From NCBI GenBank assembly GCA_964023205.1, contig OZ026848.1, positions 30,801,912 through 30,865,911 of the forward strand: DNA of 64,000 nucleotides, in the 5' to 3' direction. The first letter of the stretch is position 1. Each line of letters opens with the position of its first letter. The DNA comes from Lutraria lutraria. Lineage: Eukaryota; Mollusca; Bivalvia; Venerida; Mactridae. The notes under the pieces are model-generated. The model was not told where the DNA came from, ran no database searches, and saw only the letters and a program-made list of their open reading frames with translations. Position numbers and translations under genes: made by a program. Shown piece after piece: positions 26,401-36,747 of this stretch.

Positions 26401-26642
26401 AAGCACAAAACAAGTCATTGCAACGTTACACAAATTCATGACTAAATTCAATAATTTAAAGAAGAGAGAAATTTTCGAGAATTAATATTTGACAATTGCT
26501 TAAAAACCACAATATGATGCGTGGGAACATTTAAATGACAAAGCAACCACAGGAAAAAACGACCGAGTAAAAAAAAACATTCTGTAGACCTTATTTCTTT
26601 ATTATACAGTACAATATAACTTACCGCGGCTCGTGTCGCCAT
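14417..26642 (-). CDS. CCNB: G2/mitotic-specific cyclin B, eight exons, complete
   Basis: Regulatory subunit that binds and activates the mitotic kinase CDK1. Minus-strand exons: 26642-26625, 26389-26123, 25582-25382, 24898-24740, 17678-17442, 16768-16628, 15553-15449, 14518-14417. All have GT-AG ends and all junctions are phase 0; 1,230 nt gives 409 residues, the usual length. The N-terminus carries a destruction box at residues 41-49 (RSTLGEIGN), read by the APC/C for mitotic degradation. The N-cyclin box contains [16 protein letters not shown] (from residue 181), then [18 protein letters not shown]. The C-cyclin box contains [18 protein letters not shown] and [13 protein letters not shown]. 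The start MATRAA sits in a short 18-nt first coding exon. It could be B1- or B2-like; I cannot separate these. Intron 4 (about 7 kb) holds two DNA transposons, one with a long frame on the other strand. Confidence 0.97.
14579..14690 (-). repeat. SINE body fragment in cyclin B intron 7
   Basis: On the minus strand it reads 'ggaggatgggagtccagtac' and then on through the 'tggttcttccc' and 'aggtgaactgtctg' segments. The same order is split in two at 60040-60062 and 61532-61600, so this is the uninterrupted version of that SINE segment. Confidence 0.65.
15289..15375 (+). repeat. Dispersed repeat copy
   Basis: It matches 7985-8075 through 'tgtagaagtag', 'ccacaaactt', 'gaccgacagagtgactccaa' and 'accccctctcaaac' (here 'cagac'). 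It lies in cyclin B intron 6. Confidence 0.6.
15908..15930. repeat. Poly(G) run
   Basis: About 20 consecutive G on the plus strand in cyclin B intron 6. A shorter run is at 31078-31090. The length is likely to vary between individuals or to be unreliable in assembly. Confidence 0.9.
18068..19376. mobile_element. 1.3-kb DNA transposon remnant with CAGCGTTTTTTT termini
   Basis: The left end begins CAGCGTTTTTTT and the right end finishes with its reverse complement AAAAAAACGCTG. Both subterminal regions carry 'gggaacgggtccg' and 'attggga' motifs. Flanks show a possible 5-bp duplication, GACCA at 18063-18067 and 19377-19381. No long reading frame remains. It lies in cyclin B intron 4, just left of the larger transposon. 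Confidence 0.7.
19430..19489 (+). repeat. Left half of an old MITE copy split by the large transposon
   Basis: 'gtaacattatggattgtcac' followed by 'catctgacgtcacataa' matches 43035-43080 ('gtaacattacggattgtcac', 'cctctgacgtcacataa'). The other half continues at 24662. Its last 7 bases CACATAA (19483-19489) are the target duplication of the inserted element. Confidence 0.85.
19490..24661 (+). mobile_element. 5.17-kb DNA transposon with TIRs, 7-bp target duplication and one long DDE-like frame
   Basis: The ends are perfect 12-bp inverted repeats, TAGCAACCCCAG (19490-19501) and CTGGGGTTGCTA (24650-24661), flanked on both sides by CACATAA (19483-19489 and 24662-24668). The insertion splits an older repeat whose intact form is near 43035-43113. 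It carries a probable untranslated first exon with a donor at 20194/20195, an acceptor at 20742, and the long frame at 20758-23829. It lies in cyclin B intron 4, antisense to that gene. The 7-bp duplication and the TAGC ends do not let me place it in a named superfamily. Confidence 0.93.
20758..23829 (+). pseudogene. Transposase-like protein frame (1,023 codons) with one in-frame TAA at codon 633
   Basis: The first ATG is at 20758, just after an acceptor at 20742 that implies a 5'-UTR intron (20195-20742). The frame is open to TAA at 22654-22656, then resumes in the same frame without indel to 23829. Residues about 150-360 are a Lys/Glu-rich coiled coil. Downstream come RDGTTR (Asp429), [10 protein letters not shown] (Asp500), FHCMAH (Cys535, His538) and, after the stop, [10 protein letters not shown] (Glu813). 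This order of Asp, Asp, C-x2-H, Glu resembles an RNase-H-fold DDE transposase; the catalytic assignment is inference. Then follow a basic region (KGKKRKK) and a Tudor/SH3-like C-terminus ([21 protein letters not shown]). The stop removes Glu813 and all beyond. Apart from that codon the frame is intact, so the damage is recent, polymorphic, or a sequence error. Confidence 0.85.
24662..24712 (+). repeat. Right half of the split MITE copy
   Basis: 'cacataagactaaagagtaa' then 'attagtcatgtgaggtataata' matches 43074-43115. It begins with the second CACATAA of the target duplication. Confidence 0.85.
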
Positions 26643-26757
26643 CTTTCATTCAGAATTACTGTAATTTTGAAACGAATATACGACGTCAATGAATTATTCT
26701 TTGATATCTGGTCGCAGCAAATTCATTAGCAAAACTGACACTTTTCAGGTGCGACAG

Positions 26758-26819
26758 TTCGAACAAACCGCGTGCAGTGTTTGATTGGATGATGAGCGAT
26801 CAATAACAACTGCGATTGG
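26758..26819 (-). promoter_or_regulatory. Cyclin B promoter: two CCAAT boxes 31 bp apart and a CHR-like element
   Basis: The plus strand has ATTGG at 26784-26788 and 26815-26819, i.e. CCAAT on the gene strand, with starts exactly 31 bp apart. NF-Y sites spaced about 31-33 bp are a known signature of G2/M promoters, including B-type cyclins. TTCGAA at 26758-26763, on the gene-proximal side, resembles a CHR (cell-cycle homology region). All lie 116-177 bp upstream of the start codon. The role is inferred from the family. Confidence 0.65.
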
Positions 26820-26899
26820 TTAAAATCCGTCCGGGTTTAAAGTTCAGCTTAACGGACTAATATATGACAGAGTTGTTTCCCCTGGACGGATTTCAACGC

Positions 26900-29800
26900 G
26901 TTCATGGTTACACCAGACCTATATTACACATGTATAGTAATGGAAAACATGGAAACAAAATTAATATATACATATATTATATATATATAAAATGTTAAAA
27001 ATGGTCCGAGACAAGTAGACTGATAATGCAAAATAATTAACAGTCCATAGGTTATATATATATATATATACCCTAGAGTAACCAGTTTCCGTGAGGTTAA
27101 AGAAACATCGAGCGCGCTCAAGTAAAATATTGTTTCCTACAAAATTTAAAAACAACGTATCAATAACACATCTTAACACGTATAATCTCGCATATGTTTT
27201 GGAAATATTCTTCACTTGCTAACTCATGGACGCATCCATTGTCATACATGTAGGAATTAAGTGAGACTTCCATTAAGTGTGGTAGAACAGTTTTCGTGAG
27301 GTTTAGCAATATGGTTGAATAAAACGAAATTGGCGATATTACAATAAGAGATACCATTTAACATGTAGTTTTATGTATTTCAAGGTTTATTTTAGATCCG
27401 ATTTTTAATTAAATAGATCATATTATCTTTTATTTCGGCATCAACAGTTATAGCCTATCTCATAGACATTCGTTAGAATTGTTGTCGAATATTGCCTGTC
27501 TGCATTTTGCTGGATGCGGGCTAGTACTGTATACATTGTATTTGTAAATGTGCATGCCAGATTTAGGTTTCATGTGGCTCACACATTCTTTTGATGTGTA
27601 TGGGGGAAAGATATATATTTTTTATTGATAACTTATTGTATTTGGGACAACATACTACGAGATGACTTTTTTAGCAAGTGACAAAACTTCAAAATGTATG
27701 TGTCTCCAACCGTATAAGGAGGTCACCTTTCCTTCTATTTCGTTATTTAAATATATGAGCCTCGGAACCAGTCATCCAATGTCATGACGTAATTGTCAAA
27801 TATGTAAACAACCGGCTGCTAAAGAAATTTTAGGAGAAAGATTGATATATTTTGAAAAGTAAATGTAAGATGTAGGTTTACTAATTGAATTTTTTACATG
27901 GTTTTATCATAGTATACGTAGGGAAGCTATTTTCTTATGCTTCCAAGAGCTATTTGGAGCATTTTTTTTATTGCCGACAGTAGTTCATCGTCTCTGCAGT
28001 TTTGGCTTCCGGAGTATGACGTCATTCAACAAAATATAGTGCGAGGTTTAGGTAAATATTTCCGGTATAACGAAAACGAAGGTATCACGATTGAGGGTTA
28101 CTCGATCGATGGTGTATTATTATATATGATAGAACAATCCTTTACCGGGTCTACATGATGGAAATATCATTTTATTATCCTGAAAATACGAAGCGTATAT
28201 TATACGAAGCAATTTTGAATACGAGCTGTATAGTTCACTTAAAGCCACATTCATTTAAGTACAGTACATACATCTTGATACCACTGTGATAATCTGTATT
28301 AAATCATATCACTTGAAGATTAAGTTATATTCTTTATAACTATACCATCTTATCTTGTCGAGAAACTTTCTAACTGACCAATACGGCGGGTTTTGATAAC
28401 ATCCTGATAATCATATTTCATTAACAAATTAGATATATTTCCAAAATAATTTGGACTTTAGTACTTATAAGGCATTTCCATGTATTCCGTACATTCTGTT
28501 ATTAAAGGTAAACGCACGGAAATAGCTACAAAAAATGGGCAAAACTAATGATATTGCATTCTAGCTGAGGCGCGTCGCTTCTGTCAAATTTGTACAAATT
28601 CAAGAAAACGACGCGACTTTGATTTGGACTAGCTGTAACTATATATATTTTCCCAACCGTTTGATGAACACTTATGGAATGATATATTTAGGTATTAATT
28701 ACACAATGCCTGCTTACAATTACAATGTACTCATTGACACTACTAGTGAGCTTACTGGTATATTCAGAATGCATATGGTGACACCGTAACCACGCTTGTT
28801 GACAATAATAACATGCTTGCTGGAAGTTACATCTTGCATTTTGTTTAGACCCTTCATGACGTCTATTTAATAATTTCATCTGGCCGAGACTGTATTTAAG
28901 CATCGATATTTTTACATTTCACAGTCACAAAACTTCCAGAATAAAATACACGATGTGATCACAGAATATGAAAGATGCAATTACGTAACCACTAAGCAAG
29001 TTGAAAGTAAGCATAATGTCAATTGTAAAATTGCTCGTCACAATTTGATACCAGGGGGCACTTTCGTAAACCTTTAAGTTTTTTTATCAATCTCGAACAA
29101 CAAACATACTGAAAGACTGCCGTTCTTGAAAACGAATGCCTAGTGTTTAAAACGTAGTTAACGGAAACCACATAACCATAATTTGTAACCCAAACATATA
29201 TGTACGAGGCGTGAATTTAATCAGTAACGGAAATGCTCTGGACAGTATATAGTTACGGCTGAAGACGCACACTTATCAAGTTTTGAATTTATCTTCATAC
29301 GCGGCGGTTAAAAGTCGGGTTATAGCGACGTTCGATTTCATTTAATCATGAGATCAAACAAATATGGACTTATTCAAAATTATTAATAATTATTTGAAAT
29401 GACCCAAAATAAGCAAAAAATTCAAATTTAAGGACAGATAAAAAAATGAGAACAGTGACCCCCAATTTTTTTCGCATAAATGTTATTATATATGCTACGA
29501 TCATGCAAAGTTTAGAAAAAATCTCTAGATCAGATTTTATTTTGCCTATATGTCTATGTGAAAAATGTAGCAAGCTGTAGCAAACGTCTTTAAGTCTTGA
29601 CAAACCTTTAACACATGAACAAAATGAGTGCATAACACTGATATTAACAGATTAAGATGCAAAGGAAATGTTTTCTTGAGATTCTTCGGTGTGATATTTC
29701 AGCTTGCCTCGCATGTGCTACTAAGAAGGGTAATCTAACTTTTGCAGATTAATTGCGTAGCGTTGATCACGCTGTTAAATAGTAACATGACTGACCAGAT

Positions 29801-30151
29801 AAAGAATCTGTGTTCTGTTATAAGCGATAGATTATCATAGAAACTCGTTGTTTCCGCTGCGGTTCCGAGGTTAAAAAGTATATTCCAACCTTTCCCAGTA
29901 TTCAAAGCGCGATGCTACACAGGCTGCTGTGGGTAGCATGTGACCTTGGTGTACACATCGTGCTATTATGTACTTTTTATCGTTTTTATTATTTTCTTTG
30001 AAAGTACCGAAAATAATGTATAAACTCTGAATATGTTTCAATTGAAGAGTCGTGAATAACAGAAATCATAAAACATACAAGAAACAAGAATCTATATTTT
30101 ATATTTTAATTATGGATGTCTTACTTTCAACACAATTGCTGTGACTTTCTT
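26900..30151. other. Intergenic between cyclin B and the first small-peptide gene
   Basis: No supported exon. It includes a short (TA)n run at about 27054-27070. Open frames at 27937-28158 and 28688-28903 have no recognisable features. Confidence 0.5.
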
Positions 30152-32557
30152 CTAACCTTGTACAAGTGACTGCAACCTGTAAGTAAAAATGCCGTTAAAT
30201 GATATTCTTATCAGTTCTATTAAATAAATCAAAGGCGTTTTTGAAGCATTATTACTCGTACGTTATAACCGGTACACCTCAATCACTGCTTTACAGTAAT
30301 AGATACTACACTGCAATAATGTTGGTCCATTCAACAGCTATGGTCATTCAGAGCCGTCCCAGAGAGAATGGAGAGAAGATACAGGAACATTGGGCATTTA
30401 TATCCCTACTCTTAAAACGGTGTCAAAATTCGAACCCAAAACTTTTCGATTAGTAGTCCAGTGCGTTACCACTAGACCATCAATCCACCCCTACTTACGA
30501 GTGACATGCTGGTGAGCATAACAATGGGGCTGCCAATGCAGCTCCGGGTATGGCACTCAAAACGCCTGGACAAGCTGCTTCACAGGCTGCTTCCGAGGTG
30601 TCAGAGCCAAGAGCGTCAAGTAGAGCTTGCTCAGCGTCTTTCACTACAAATGAAAGGAATAAATTTACTGACACATTGTAGTACAGAAGTTGATATTTTC
30701 TTGCTATCACATAAATATCATAAGAAAGAAAAGTGTTTAGAATGTGCAAAAGTTTGAATAAATCACGTGCAGCATTTAAATGAAAACAGCGTACATGTAT
30801 AACAATTATCGAGTGTTAAAAAAGAAATGGTCTTCTTATTTGGATTTTTGTATCATAAAATTGTTCAATATGAGACTACGAGTACTGTAAATAACATAAC
30901 TTTATTCATTAAATGAACGCCAACTATCATAATTATTACATTAAATTCAATCCGTCAAGATTAAACAATTTAGTTGATACTGGAATATAAGCACTAAATA
31001 AGCTCAATGTAAAGGCCCCAGGTAGCAATTTCAGACTGGAGGAATAATTTTAATTTTTGACTTTGTCTGACGACGAGGGGGGGGGGGGGGTAGCTATAGC
31101 ACCTACTCCCACCCCGGTGCCCACGGTCATGATATTAACTACTTTAGTACGTAAATACTATATGTGAAATCAAATCCAATGTCTTAATGATTGGAAATGT
31201 GTCCCTGTACTGACCGTATTTTCAATGTACTGTCACAATTTCGTATCCTTATAAAAACGGCAAACCTTCTACATTTGAACATTTTGCACACAGAGTTGAC
31301 ATAGTTTCTTAAGATTGTTAGTTCATTGAAATTTAATAAATCGTATGGACTTACAGGAAAACCCACTTCCGAATATAAATCGTTCGTCAATTTCCACTGT
31401 ACGGCACATGGCCACTGTCACCAAAGCAAGAAGACACAAGGCGAACTTCATAGTGAATACTGAAATTAAAACATGTAGTCATTAGCGGTTGACGTGTTTT
31501 AATTAAGCAACCCGAACTTTAACCTGATTTTCGGGCTAAAACTGTCTATAAATTAATCCTCAACATGAATATTCAAAGACATCCCACTACAAAGAACTCA
31601 CAAAGAGGCCACCCTTGTATCTGCAATAACCAATAAACGTATCTTTTATGTACAAAGCAAATTCTTTTCTGTTTTGCTGATTTTATAACATTAGGTCTGT
31701 CGTTCTAATTCCATGTTTATATAGGCAAATCTGCATTTCAAAATCATTAAAGCACATTTATTTTACATTTAACTTTTATAATTATCTATCTTGCCCTTTA
31801 GTATACTAGTATAGGATCATTTCATAACCACATTATTCCCTTATATTTTACATACATGAGCTTATATTGAATACTGCTATGCATCATAATAATACACACA
31901 GCTTTACATATAGTAAAATGCACCAAAAGTGAGTTTTTTAATTTATTTCTGTTTATTTTCTTTCATTATTATATTCTTTTTCAACTATCTTAATTTCTTT
32001 TTATGTTAATCATTAAAGAAATGATCTCTGCAACATAGACCAACCTAAAACACAAGTTCATTCAAAATTACCCATGTCTTGCTAGTAGAATGAAACTCAA
32101 GACATAAATCAATTATGTATATCGTGTCGTATTTGCCTTTAGCACCTCTACTGTCTTGGTCATGATGAAAAACCAATGTAGTTTGTATTGTCCCCTTGCA
32201 ATCATAATGAAACACAGTCTGAATTAACGACCGAGTGATCACTTATATTATATGTTGAACTAACTGAATGCGAAACGAAACACATAGCTAAATTTGAAAG
32301 GCAGATACGTTTTTAGCCAGTCAGATAGCTATGTAGCTAAATAAATCATTTACTTGGTTACACTAATCGATGTATAATCAAACATAAACACATAATAAAA
32401 TCTACTACCTTAAACCATAATAAATCTTTTTATTTCATTTTTACCACATGAAAGATACTTCAAAAGCTCATCTTCGTACAGTCAGAGTCATACAAAACAG
32501 AGAAATAGATTGATATAAAACATTTACTTACGAGGGTTGTAATGACTGAATCAATCA
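30152..32557 (-). CDS. Small secreted peptide, CxxxC-CxxxC type, copy 1
   Basis: Exons on the minus strand: untranslated about 32557-32532; 31459-31355 with ATG at 31451; 30643-30499; 30176-30152 ending in TAG. Phases 1 and 2 agree and give 88 residues. The protein starts MKFALCLLALVTVAMC (signal peptide), then a short acidic stretch (TVEIDERF). The mature part has ACEAACPG and LLCSPACHS, i.e. CxxxC, 17 residues, CxxxC, and ends LQSLVQG. That spacing is the alpha-hairpinin pattern (two helices joined by two disulfides); the fold is inference. At 30494-30496 the exon could read straight into TAA, but the GTAAGT donor there is matched by the paralogue, where no stop exists. I do not recognise the family by name. 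Secretion is likely; function unknown (defence, venom-like or storage roles cannot be separated). Confidence 0.85.
30324..30488 (-). repeat. tRNA-derived SINE with head
   Basis: On the minus strand it starts with a tRNA-like head: 'gatggtctagtggtaacgca' (box A-like) and 'gggttcgaat' (box B-like). The body ends 'ccatagctgttgaatgg'. The body is shared with 48494-48600 and 2698-2812. It lies in the last intron of the first small-peptide gene. Confidence 0.75.
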
Positions 32558-32582
32558 CTGAATACAATGAGCCACAAGTCAC

Positions 32583-32640
32583 TTTATATACCATTGCATG
32601 ACAGACAGAGGTCATACATTACCTCACGAACATAACCTGC
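32583..32640 (-). promoter_or_regulatory. Core promoter of small-peptide gene copy 1
   Basis: A TATA box (TATATAAAG on the minus strand, 32582-32590) lies about 30 bp upstream of the inferred first exon. Upstream on the plus strand is TTACCTCACGAACATAACCT, found almost unchanged at the second gene. On the gene strand it contains AGGTTA and AGGTAA half-site-like motifs separated by 8 bp. Confidence 0.65.
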
Positions 32641-34402
32641 ATTTCTATTTTTCAAGTCATATTTGGAGATTATTATCTAATACTTCCATAATAAAATTGC
32701 AGTGTTCAGCGTTTTACAGGTGTTTACTGGATCGTTTTTTTTCTGGCATATCTCTATGAACCAAAATAAGGACATACAAGGAACTCATGTATTGATAACG
32801 CACAAACTCAAGTCCTGGCTGTCTGGTTTGGTATATTTGTGTTTTAAACAACGAATATTTCAGTTGTGTGCGGTGGCCAATTCACCCAAGTTTTTCCTGA
32901 ATTGTAGTCTTACCAGTACTAACTTACCCTTCAACACGGAAACGGTAATTTTTTCTCATGTGGAGGAAAATCGCCAATGTTGTCAATTTTCATGGAAGGG
33001 TTTATGACCTGTCGCGACTGGGAATAAAACCTGAATCGCCGGGTTAGGAATCCAGCCCACTAAATACTAGCCAAGACCAGGGCCGCGGCCTTCTGGCTTT
33101 CTGATTGTCTGGCTTTTGCAAAAGACAGAACTTGTCAACATAATTATAAATCTCAATAGTTACAATTTCTTTTTAAACAGAATTTGAACACTGAACATAC
33201 CTTTAAAATAAGATCTTATTATTGTTTCAGTCACAAAGTAAGGACCGGCGATACGGGTCCGAATCCAGGTCGCGGCAAATAATACCCTACCATGTAAAAA
33301 TGTCTAAATTGCCGAGTTTCCTCAATTTAAGGAAAGGTTTCCGGCACCTTTATGGAAGGGTTAGCTAGTACTGGTTAAAAAACTGGTTAGGTGAACCGGC
33401 CGCCGTATATAACTGAAATATCGTTAGAAACGGTGTTAAACCCAATAGAAAGAACCGAAGTAACGGTGATGTCACAATAGACCTTCTTAAATACGATGGA
33501 GGCCTGGAGCCAAATAAAAATGTAGATCTTGCAGTGTTCGTGTGAAGAGTACACAAATGTAAACTGTAATATTTAAGATTTGTCAATGGCATCGAAATTA
33601 TGCATAATTGGATACCTTTATTTTTCATGAACAGTCGTACGACTACGTATCATTAGATTAAAGAACACTTGTATTATAGGCACTCGTGATTTCATTTATT
33701 CCCGTCCTTAATCAATGAATAATATAATATGGGTAAACATAGTTAAGGCTACATTAGTATCATCTCTAAAATACTTCGAGCGGTTAAAAATGAGACCGTT
33801 ATGACCAAATACACAAATTGCCTGTGTGATAATATTTCATGCATTTAAAACATACAGGATTTCGCTATATATTTGTATATTTATTTGAAGGAATATTCAC
33901 AAAAATCATTCAAAGTATGTTTTACACCTATCATTGGAATTTCTTACTTACTTTGTACTTAATCCCCTTCATTTCTAAAGCATAGGACCAACACCATGGC
34001 TCTCCATTTAGAACGGTTTGTGTCTGTATCGTGTTTAATTGAAATTAAGTATGCAAGTTCCATCGAAAGAAATTTATAAAAATGTATAGTTTTCACTCGT
34101 CTTTCAATCAAAAAGATAGTTTCGCATAGAATATATTAGGTAAATAAATTGTCAAGTACTTTTATTGACTTCAGTTATTATGTATGCGTGGAGCAGGATC
34201 ATGAAAATGGAATTAGACGTAATGATATTTGCATTAATTTTGTACTTTTGATTACGAGTGTGTCACAACACAGGATAAATAAATGTTGGACTTGATGTAC
34301 ACACATCATAGTGTCATGCTGTCATATCTGCGTTGTTTTTATTTTATTAAGGGTATATACATTAGCATTCTGATTAATTAAAATAAATATCTTTCAGACT
34401 CA
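32641..34402. other. Spacer between the two peptide genes, SINE-like remnants
   Basis: 33240-33450 holds a degenerate SINE-like tail ('ctagtactggttaaaa', 'aggtgaaccggccgccgtat', 'ggtgttaaaccc'). No supported exon. Confidence 0.45.
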
Positions 34403-34406
34403 TTAA

Positions 34407-34922
34407 AGGGGCATGCCCTGGAACTGAAGCGTCTCAAATAACAATCAAATTGGTATCATTTTAATGCCTATATCAATTAATGAAAGCCCTGTAAAATGTT
34501 TACAAAACATCCCGCTAGTTTACTCAAAATACACATTTCAAGATTACAAAACCTGCCGATTTCGGCCTCAGAAATAATTCGTCATTTTCACAACTCGACC
34601 CTTTCTGTATCTGTCAAAACCGAAAATATCGCGGAAAAAAGGTCAACAAACTGAAATGGTAAGTATTTCTCATGTTATGTTCACTTGAAAGGCAGCGCAC
34701 ATGCTCAGTTAAACTCTCAGACGTATCGGAAATATCGTTGTCGTCAATAAAAGGCTGTAAGCCTTTTATTCAAACCGACATACAAATACCGACGCGCGCG
34801 TTATAGGGTCATTTTTGAGCGGACATTCTTCTTTGACTTTTCGGTAATAATTGGTTTTACAAGTGACAAACGCATTTTTGGTGTACGAAAAAAAAGACAC
34901 AGCAGTTCCTGGGCATGCCCCT
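34407..34922. mobile_element. 516-bp MITE, TTAA target
   Basis: The ends AGGGGCATGCCC and GGGCATGCCCCT are inverted repeats that extend to about 20 bp with one mismatch. TTAA flanks both sides (34403-34406 and 34923-34926). A TTAA target duplication is typical of piggyBac- and Kolobok-type elements. No open frame of note. Confidence 0.9.
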
Positions 34923-34926
34923 TTAA

Positions 34927-36747
34927 GATCTTCAATGTTAACCATGGATGGTCACAGAAGTTGTTGATTAAATTCTGACCAGACAAATAGCTCAGTACAG
35001 TTGAAAATACAGCACTGTGAAATCGAGCCTTCATTTTTCTCATTTATTGAGTTCATTACCAAATTGTGGGACGAATGTTTTAACGTATTAGTGTTTTTTC
35101 AACTTTCAAAGACCAAAAAGATTTAACCGTCATCGAAATACTGTTCTATCGTAGGTCCTTACTATCGCGTACTATAAATAGACAGCAAAGTAAACATTGT
35201 TCACGTTGTTCATTGGCATCGCGCTTGTTGGCACCTCGCTTGTATTTTATGGAATTCAGTTGGTCAGTACTCCAATTGACAATGTTTGATCCAATGAAGT
35301 CTAAAAAAATGTTTCTTTCTGGGTACCCGACCTTCCCTAATTTTCCCCGTGGCTCTAGACTTATTATTAGGTCCGAGGAACGATACATCCACTTTCTCAT
35401 TTTTTTACTTTTCTGAACTGTTTCATGAGCCTATTTTAGTGAGCATGTAACCAGAAACAAACAATTTCTAGGCCTAAATAGTATTTAATACCAGAAAGAA
35501 TTAAATAACATGGAGTATGATGTTATCATTAATAATGTAGCTACATTATATTTTTTTTTAAATCGTGTTATTATTGTGCTAAAGTCTAAATTCTAATTTC
35601 TGTGTATCTTTCATTGTTACAGATATATTCAATATTCTAAGAACCATCTCAAAATTGCCTCACTCGTAAATTTCAAACAAACCAAAAATTAATATTTACG
35701 AAACATTAAAAATCCGTTTTTAATATTGACACCAGAAAGATATGCATATAACTTTAAAATCACCCGGGGTAGGCATTTTGTTCAGTGATACAATGGCGCA
35801 TTCTGAATTCAGGTTTCAATCGTTTAGAATACTTTCGGATTCATATATACTTAGACCATAATTTAGGTGCGGGTTCAATAAAGGAATTAAGAGTTGAAAT
35901 AGTCTTCGAGACTGCCAAATATTCAAATTGCAATCTAATCAACATAAGACACGTTTGATAATTTTAAACATACTTTACTGAGTTACAGGAATAAATTTAT
36001 TCATATTTATATGCGTGTTCCTACAAATTATTTATAAACGTAATGACTTATAGTACATGTCAGACATAGCCAATTCCAATCCGAGTGTTGTGTTTTATGT
36101 GACATGAAGGAACTGCTGTGTCAGAGAAATGCATGTATAAAATTATACAACCTTCGTCTTCTTGAAATGATGGAAGACATGGATGTTATCATATAAATAT
36201 ATTACATAAGTATACCAGTTGTGTTCATTATTAGCGTTTCGTGTCCTTTAGTTTTCCAAATTGAGCAGTTTTCTGATGTAATTGTTATCCATGTGTAAGT
36301 GATATTAATCAATTCGTATAATTTTTAGGATGTACATGTAAGTTTGTCAAGATTTTACTAATTGGTTAATCGTTTGATCTTCTGAATCGATTAACCGCAT
36401 GTAAATTGTAAAATGTACCAAATCAAAGTGTATGGAATATCGGGCGTAAAAACAATATACCGTAATCACTCGTGTAAAAGACGCATGTATTTACGTCCAA
36501 AAGTCGGATGCGTCTTGTACGCAGTTGTAGAACTCGATCCAAATTTTCCATGGTTAAAGTAACGCTCATTATTTATGATTATAAGTGTACCACTAACTTT
36601 ATATACATACGAAAACTAGTCATAAAGAGCAAAATTCATAAAATGAACACCAAACAAGAATTTAGATTTCATAATGTGGATACATTATGATTTAATTACT
36701 AATAATTAGCATTAATCTACAGTCAAGTCATTGTCTGTGAATTTCTT
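34927..36747. other. Spacer, no feature recognised
   Basis: AT-rich; short open frames on both strands (35146-35416) without recognisable features. Confidence 0.4.

Noticed and set aside
27937..28158. 73-codon plus-strand frame after an acceptor-like site
   Set aside because: Composition is plausible but there is no partner exon, homology I recognise, or promoter.
28688..28903. Cys-containing minus-strand frame as a further exon of the small-peptide gene
   Set aside because: The final exon is already found at 30152-30176 by matching the paralogue.
30406..30488. Functional tRNA gene
   Set aside because: It has box-like motifs but is attached to a SINE body seen elsewhere and does not form a clean cloverleaf by eye.
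30494..30499. Stop codon ending the first small-peptide gene in exon 3
   Set aside because: TAA is reached only if the GTAAGT donor is ignored. The paralogue uses the same donor without a stop and both have a matching last exon.
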